64,000 nt of DNA, taken from the NCBI GenBank assembly GCA_016932385.1, contig JAFGCY010000098.1, positions 25,668 through 89,667 of the forward strand, given 5' to 3'. The notes under the pieces were generated by a model. The model did not search any database. It saw nothing but the letters and a program-made list of their open reading frames with translations, and had not been told where the DNA came from. Positions within the stretch are counted from its first letter, which is position 1; each line of letters begins with the position of its first letter. The DNA comes from a bacterium. Its GTDB lineage: Bacteria > 4484-113 > JAFGCY01. Positions 61,324-64,000 of this stretch are shown one piece after another. A program made the position numbers and the translations under genes.

Positions 61324-63483
61324 CTACGTGCCCAGCGCATTCAGTGCTGTGATGATCTCCTCGCGGGTGGAGCCGGTGTCGCAGATCGCGCGGAACTCCG
61401 CGCGCGTCAGCGGGTCGGGGCCGATCTCGACTTCGGCGAACACGTAGACCGGCATCAGCTTCTCCAGCGGGTCCCAGGTGATCGATGCTCCGCCACCGGC
61501 CGCCAGCTGCTGGCGTGCCTGCTCCAGCGTGATGGGATTGCTGCCCCAGGTGTTGACTTGCACCAGCCGCGGCGGCCGCGCGTAGCTGGCTTCCAGCTTG
61601 ACCAGCTTGACGCCCAGCACCGCCCAGCAGCGCAGGTTATTGGTGTCGGCGCGCTTGAACACGGGCACGATCACCCGCGGGTCTTTTGCCAGGAAGTCGC
61701 TGTCCCACAGGCCGGCCAGCCAGTCCTCGGCATGTTGGCAGCAGGCGATCAGCGCCAGGGCGTCGGCCTCAGAAAGCGCCGGATCGGCGGCGACGGGGTA
61801 CTGCGCCAACAGCTCCTCGGTCAACTCCTCGGGCGGTTCGAGAATCGTCAGCACGTCCAACTCGCCGGCGTCCAGGCCACACGGGATACCCACGTCGAGG
61901 CAGGAGAGCAGGTGCAGGCCGTAGAACACGGCGCAACTTGCCTCCAGGCTCGCGGCGGCGGTTTGGTCCGCGCCGATCGGCACGCCGGCGAAGGCGTCGC
62001 TGCCCAGCACGTCCTTCAGCGCGCCAACCAGCATCGCATAGCCGCGCGCGGTGCGCAGGAAATGCGTGATCGCCGGCTCGACGCGCAGGCGCGGGGTGGG
62101 CGGCTCCATCGGTCCGCAGGTCAGTTCGCAGCCGGTCTCCAGCTGCTTGATATGCGTCTCACGGCGCTGGGTGATCAGTGCCTCGAAGGCGTTCTTCAGC
62201 CGCTGTTTGTACAGCCCCGACATCATCAGGTTGGCATACTCATAGCCGCGGTCGGGCAGCAGGAACGTCTCCAGCGCGAAGACCTGGTAGTCGTACCAGC
62301 CCGAGTCGCTGAGCGGGACGAGGCTGACCTCGCCGCTTTGGATCGCCGCGGTGAAGATGTCCATCATGTCGGTCTGATCGACGGCGCCGGGCGGCATGCT
62401 GGCCATCAGCACGCCCTCCTTGGAGTAGGAGAACGGCCAGAAGGCCACGCCCAGGTTCTCGCCGTTGCTGGCGTTGCGGTCGATCACCTTGGTCTGCCAG
62501 GCGTCGGAGGCGATCAGCGCGTCGCGCAGGGCGGCCGGGCTGCCGAACTGGTCCTTAAACGGCAGCAGGTCGCGCAGATCGAGGTTCGAGGTCGGGTTGG
62601 TCAGGCGCTCATTGACGCGCTGGTACTTGTCGTAAGCCGCCAGCAGGTCGGGATTGTCGTCCAATACGGTGGCGATCGCCGCCATCGCGGACAGCTCGAT
62701 GTCCGGCGTGGACCAGGTGATCTGCTGCTGGAAGGGCCAGCCGAAGGACTGCTGCAACAGCCGGTCGCGCTGGAAGACCAGCTCGAGCGTCGCGTCACCG
62801 GCATAGAAGCCCAGCGGCTTGGACAAAAACTCGTTGGCCAGGAAGTTGCTTTCGATCGTGGCCATGAATGTCGTGCCGGCGCCGGCGTCGGCGGTTCCGC
62901 CGCCCTGGTGGATCGCCGCCGCGATGAAGCCGAGCGCTAGGTCGCGCCCGTCGGAGGCCGGCTGAGCCTTCAGCCCGGCCAGGATGTCCGCTAAGAGCTG
63001 CTGCTTGCCGCCGGCGTTGACCGCGTCACCGTCATGGAAAGCGCGCTCGAGCGCGGCATAGACAGCGTCGTCGGTCGTCTTGGTGAAGCGGTCGAGCAGG
63101 TCGATCGAGGGCAGGATGCCGGCCGGGTTGTTGGCGGCCGCCAGGGCCTGCATCGTCGGGTAGAGCTGGTCCAGGCGCGCCTTTTCCGTCTCGTTCTCGG
63201 CCTCGCTCAGCGTCAGGCTGATTACGGAATCACTGCCGTTGACGTAGTACAGCGCGTAGTCGATGTTGCGCAGCTCGACCATGTAATCGACATAACTGGG
63301 ATTCTTGGCGGCCAGCGTATCGTCGGGCGGCAGGTCGTCGGCGGGCTCTTGTTCGTAGACCGTCTTGGTCGTGCCGCCGCCGCCCGGTCCGCCGCCGGAA
63401 CAGGAGACCAGGCAAAAGGCGCAGAGCATTGACGTAATCAGCCAGAGGATGCGAATGAGCTTCCCCGTCACCACGTGTCCCAT
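61324..63483 (-). CDS. Large lipoprotein of unknown function, mostly helical
   Basis: 719 residues from ATG 63483, with GGGAGGT 5 nt upstream. A farther in-frame start at 63537 lacks such support. Signal peptide with lipobox (FCLVSC), then a Gly-rich linker (SGGGPGGGGTT). The mature protein is mainly alpha-helical, with several short Cys-containing stretches (ETGCELTCGPME, SCLDVGIPCGLDAG, ALIACCQHAEDW). The Cys pairs could form disulfides outside the membrane. I recognise no family. A weak resemblance in plan to DUF3160-type lipoproteins exists but is not convincing. Confidence 0.78.
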   Translation of the reverse strand: MGHVVTGKLIRILWLITSMLCAFCLVSCSGGGPGGGGTTKTVYEQEPADDLPPDDTLAAKNPSYVDYMVELRNIDYALYYVNGSDSVISLTLSEAENETEKARLDQLYPTMQALAAANNPAGILPSIDLLDRFTKTTDDAVYAALERAFHDGDAVNAGGKQQLLADILAGLKAQPASDGRDLALGFIAAAIHQGGGTADAGAGTTFMATIESNFLANEFLSKPLGFYAGDATLELVFQRDRLLQQSFGWPFQQQITWSTPDIELSAMAAIATVLDDNPDLLAAYDKYQRVNERLTNPTSNLDLRDLLPFKDQFGSPAALRDALIASDAWQTKVIDRNASNGENLGVAFWPFSYSKEGVLMASMPPGAVDQTDMMDIFTAAIQSGEVSLVPLSDSGWYDYQVFALETFLLPDRGYEYANLMMSGLYKQRLKNAFEALITQRRETHIKQLETGCELTCGPMEPPTPRLRVEPAITHFLRTARGYAMLVGALKDVLGSDAFAGVPIGADQTAAASLEASCAVFYGLHLLSCLDVGIPCGLDAGELDVLTILEPPEELTEELLAQYPVAADPALSEADALALIACCQHAEDWLAGLWDSDFLAKDPRVIVPVFKRADTNNLRCWAVLGVKLVKLEASYARPPRLVQVNTWGSNPITLEQARQQLAAGGGASITWDPLEKLMPVYVFAEVEIGPDPLTRAEFRAICDTGSTREEIITALNALGT

Positions 63484-63664
63484 CGTGTACCTCCCAAGGT
63501 ACGAGGTTAGGTAATTACCAATTGAGCCCACCTTCATTTAGGTTATACCCAGAATAGCAGGGGCGGATTGTGTTCGATTCGGCAGTGGCTGGGCGGGGGC
63601 AAGTGCGCCCAACGTGCCTCCTGTTGGAGCGCTGGCTAGGTTGCCAGTATTCTCGATTATGGTG

Positions 63665-63871
63665 TTACGCGCCAACGATCTGGTTGCATCCGGCGGTCAG
63701 AAGGCTCCAAATTGCGTTTGCAACTCCACAGAAAGCGCCAATGGTCAGAGCCGGTTGCCATTCACATTTCAGGATCAGTTTGGAGCTTACTGCAATGCTT
63801 GCGGCCATCAAAATGAAGATGACAACATACTGCAGACCAGGTACGAGCAGGAGCGGTGCAAGAGGGATCAT
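63665..63871 (-). CDS. Possible small membrane protein
   Basis: 68 residues with two to three hydrophobic helices (QYVVIFILMAASIAVS, ALTIGAFCGVANAIWSLL). Hydrophobic frame-coding continues upstream to a TAG without another usual start codon, and no ribosome site is visible. It may be a remnant. The rest of 63484-64000 shows no other supported gene. Confidence 0.3.
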   Translation of the reverse strand: MIPLAPLLLVPGLQYVVIFILMAASIAVSSKLILKCEWQPALTIGAFCGVANAIWSLLTAGCNQIVGA

Positions 63872-64000
63872 GGCCAGGATAGTGAATACCCAACCCAGAA
63901 GTGCAATCCCTAAGTGTAAGTTCTAAAGAGGTTGTTCATTCAGGTGCCCCATGAGAAGCTGTGAGTGCAAGAAAACCACAGTGACCAAGGAGCACCCGAA

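Noticed and set aside
63614..63913. 99-residue plus-strand ORF near the right edge
   Set aside because: No ribosome site, no recognisable domain and it overlaps a more hydrophobic minus-strand frame.

Overview
This is a high-GC bacterial chromosome segment, apart from one AT-rich block at about 27.45-30.89 kb. It carries an intact division cluster (ddl-ftsQ-ftsA-ftsZ-yggS-sepF-RNase J), many predicted lipoproteins, cell-surface polysaccharide genes and several very large secreted proteins with cohesin-like, dockerin-like, PKD and beta-propeller modules. SepF plus RNase J next to ftsZ is typical of Gram-positive bacteria, Cyanobacteria and related (Terrabacteria-like) lineages. The large modular lipoproteins suggest a poorly cultured environmental phylum. 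I cannot name the taxon from sequence alone. No rRNA, tRNA, CRISPR array, transposase or integrase was seen.

Layout. 1-231 is the 3' end of a sodium-pump decarboxylase beta subunit. 344-8367 holds two paralogous giant lipoproteins, each built as cohesin-like + dockerin-like + seven-bladed propeller + three PKD + second seven-bladed propeller. 8461-12437 (minus) is a MocR-type regulator followed 2 nt later by a third dockerin/PKD lipoprotein. A divergent region with five GTGACAC/GTGTCA sites separates it from a five-gene operon (13054-15960): an EF2568-type cysteine desulfurase, two small unknown proteins and two V4R-like proteins. This is my best candidate for an undescribed system. 16047-24214 is a surface-polysaccharide locus (Wzz-like, Wzx, acyltransferase, glycosyltransferase, PaaK/CapK-like ligase, O-antigen ligase/polymerase). 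24291-27450 runs B12-binding mutase subunit, lipoyl-domain protein, serS and queA.

27540-31926 has two related sugar-nucleotidyltransferases, one AT-rich with an intact signature and one GC-rich with a degraded catalytic signature. Between them sit an unknown membrane-anchored protein and a methyltransferase, also AT-rich. 31929-48904 mixes lipoproteins, a glycosyltransferase, an oligopeptide-type binding lipoprotein, a metallophosphoesterase, a Cys-rich secreted protein, a CsaB-type pyruvyl transferase, propeller proteins, hflX and a putative glycoside hydrolase. 49191-53111 is a fourth dockerin lipoprotein. A 0.6-kb repeat-rich spacer precedes the division cluster (53725-61064). The window ends with another unknown lipoprotein and a weakly supported small membrane ORF.

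Two genome-wide habits are visible. First, many genes lack a Shine-Dalgarno site and instead have a TAnAAT-like -10 box 5-10 nt before the start codon, which suggests leaderless mRNAs. Operon-internal genes and a few others carry ordinary GGAGG sites. Second, intergenic spaces in the second half carry dispersed short palindromic repeats found in several copies.
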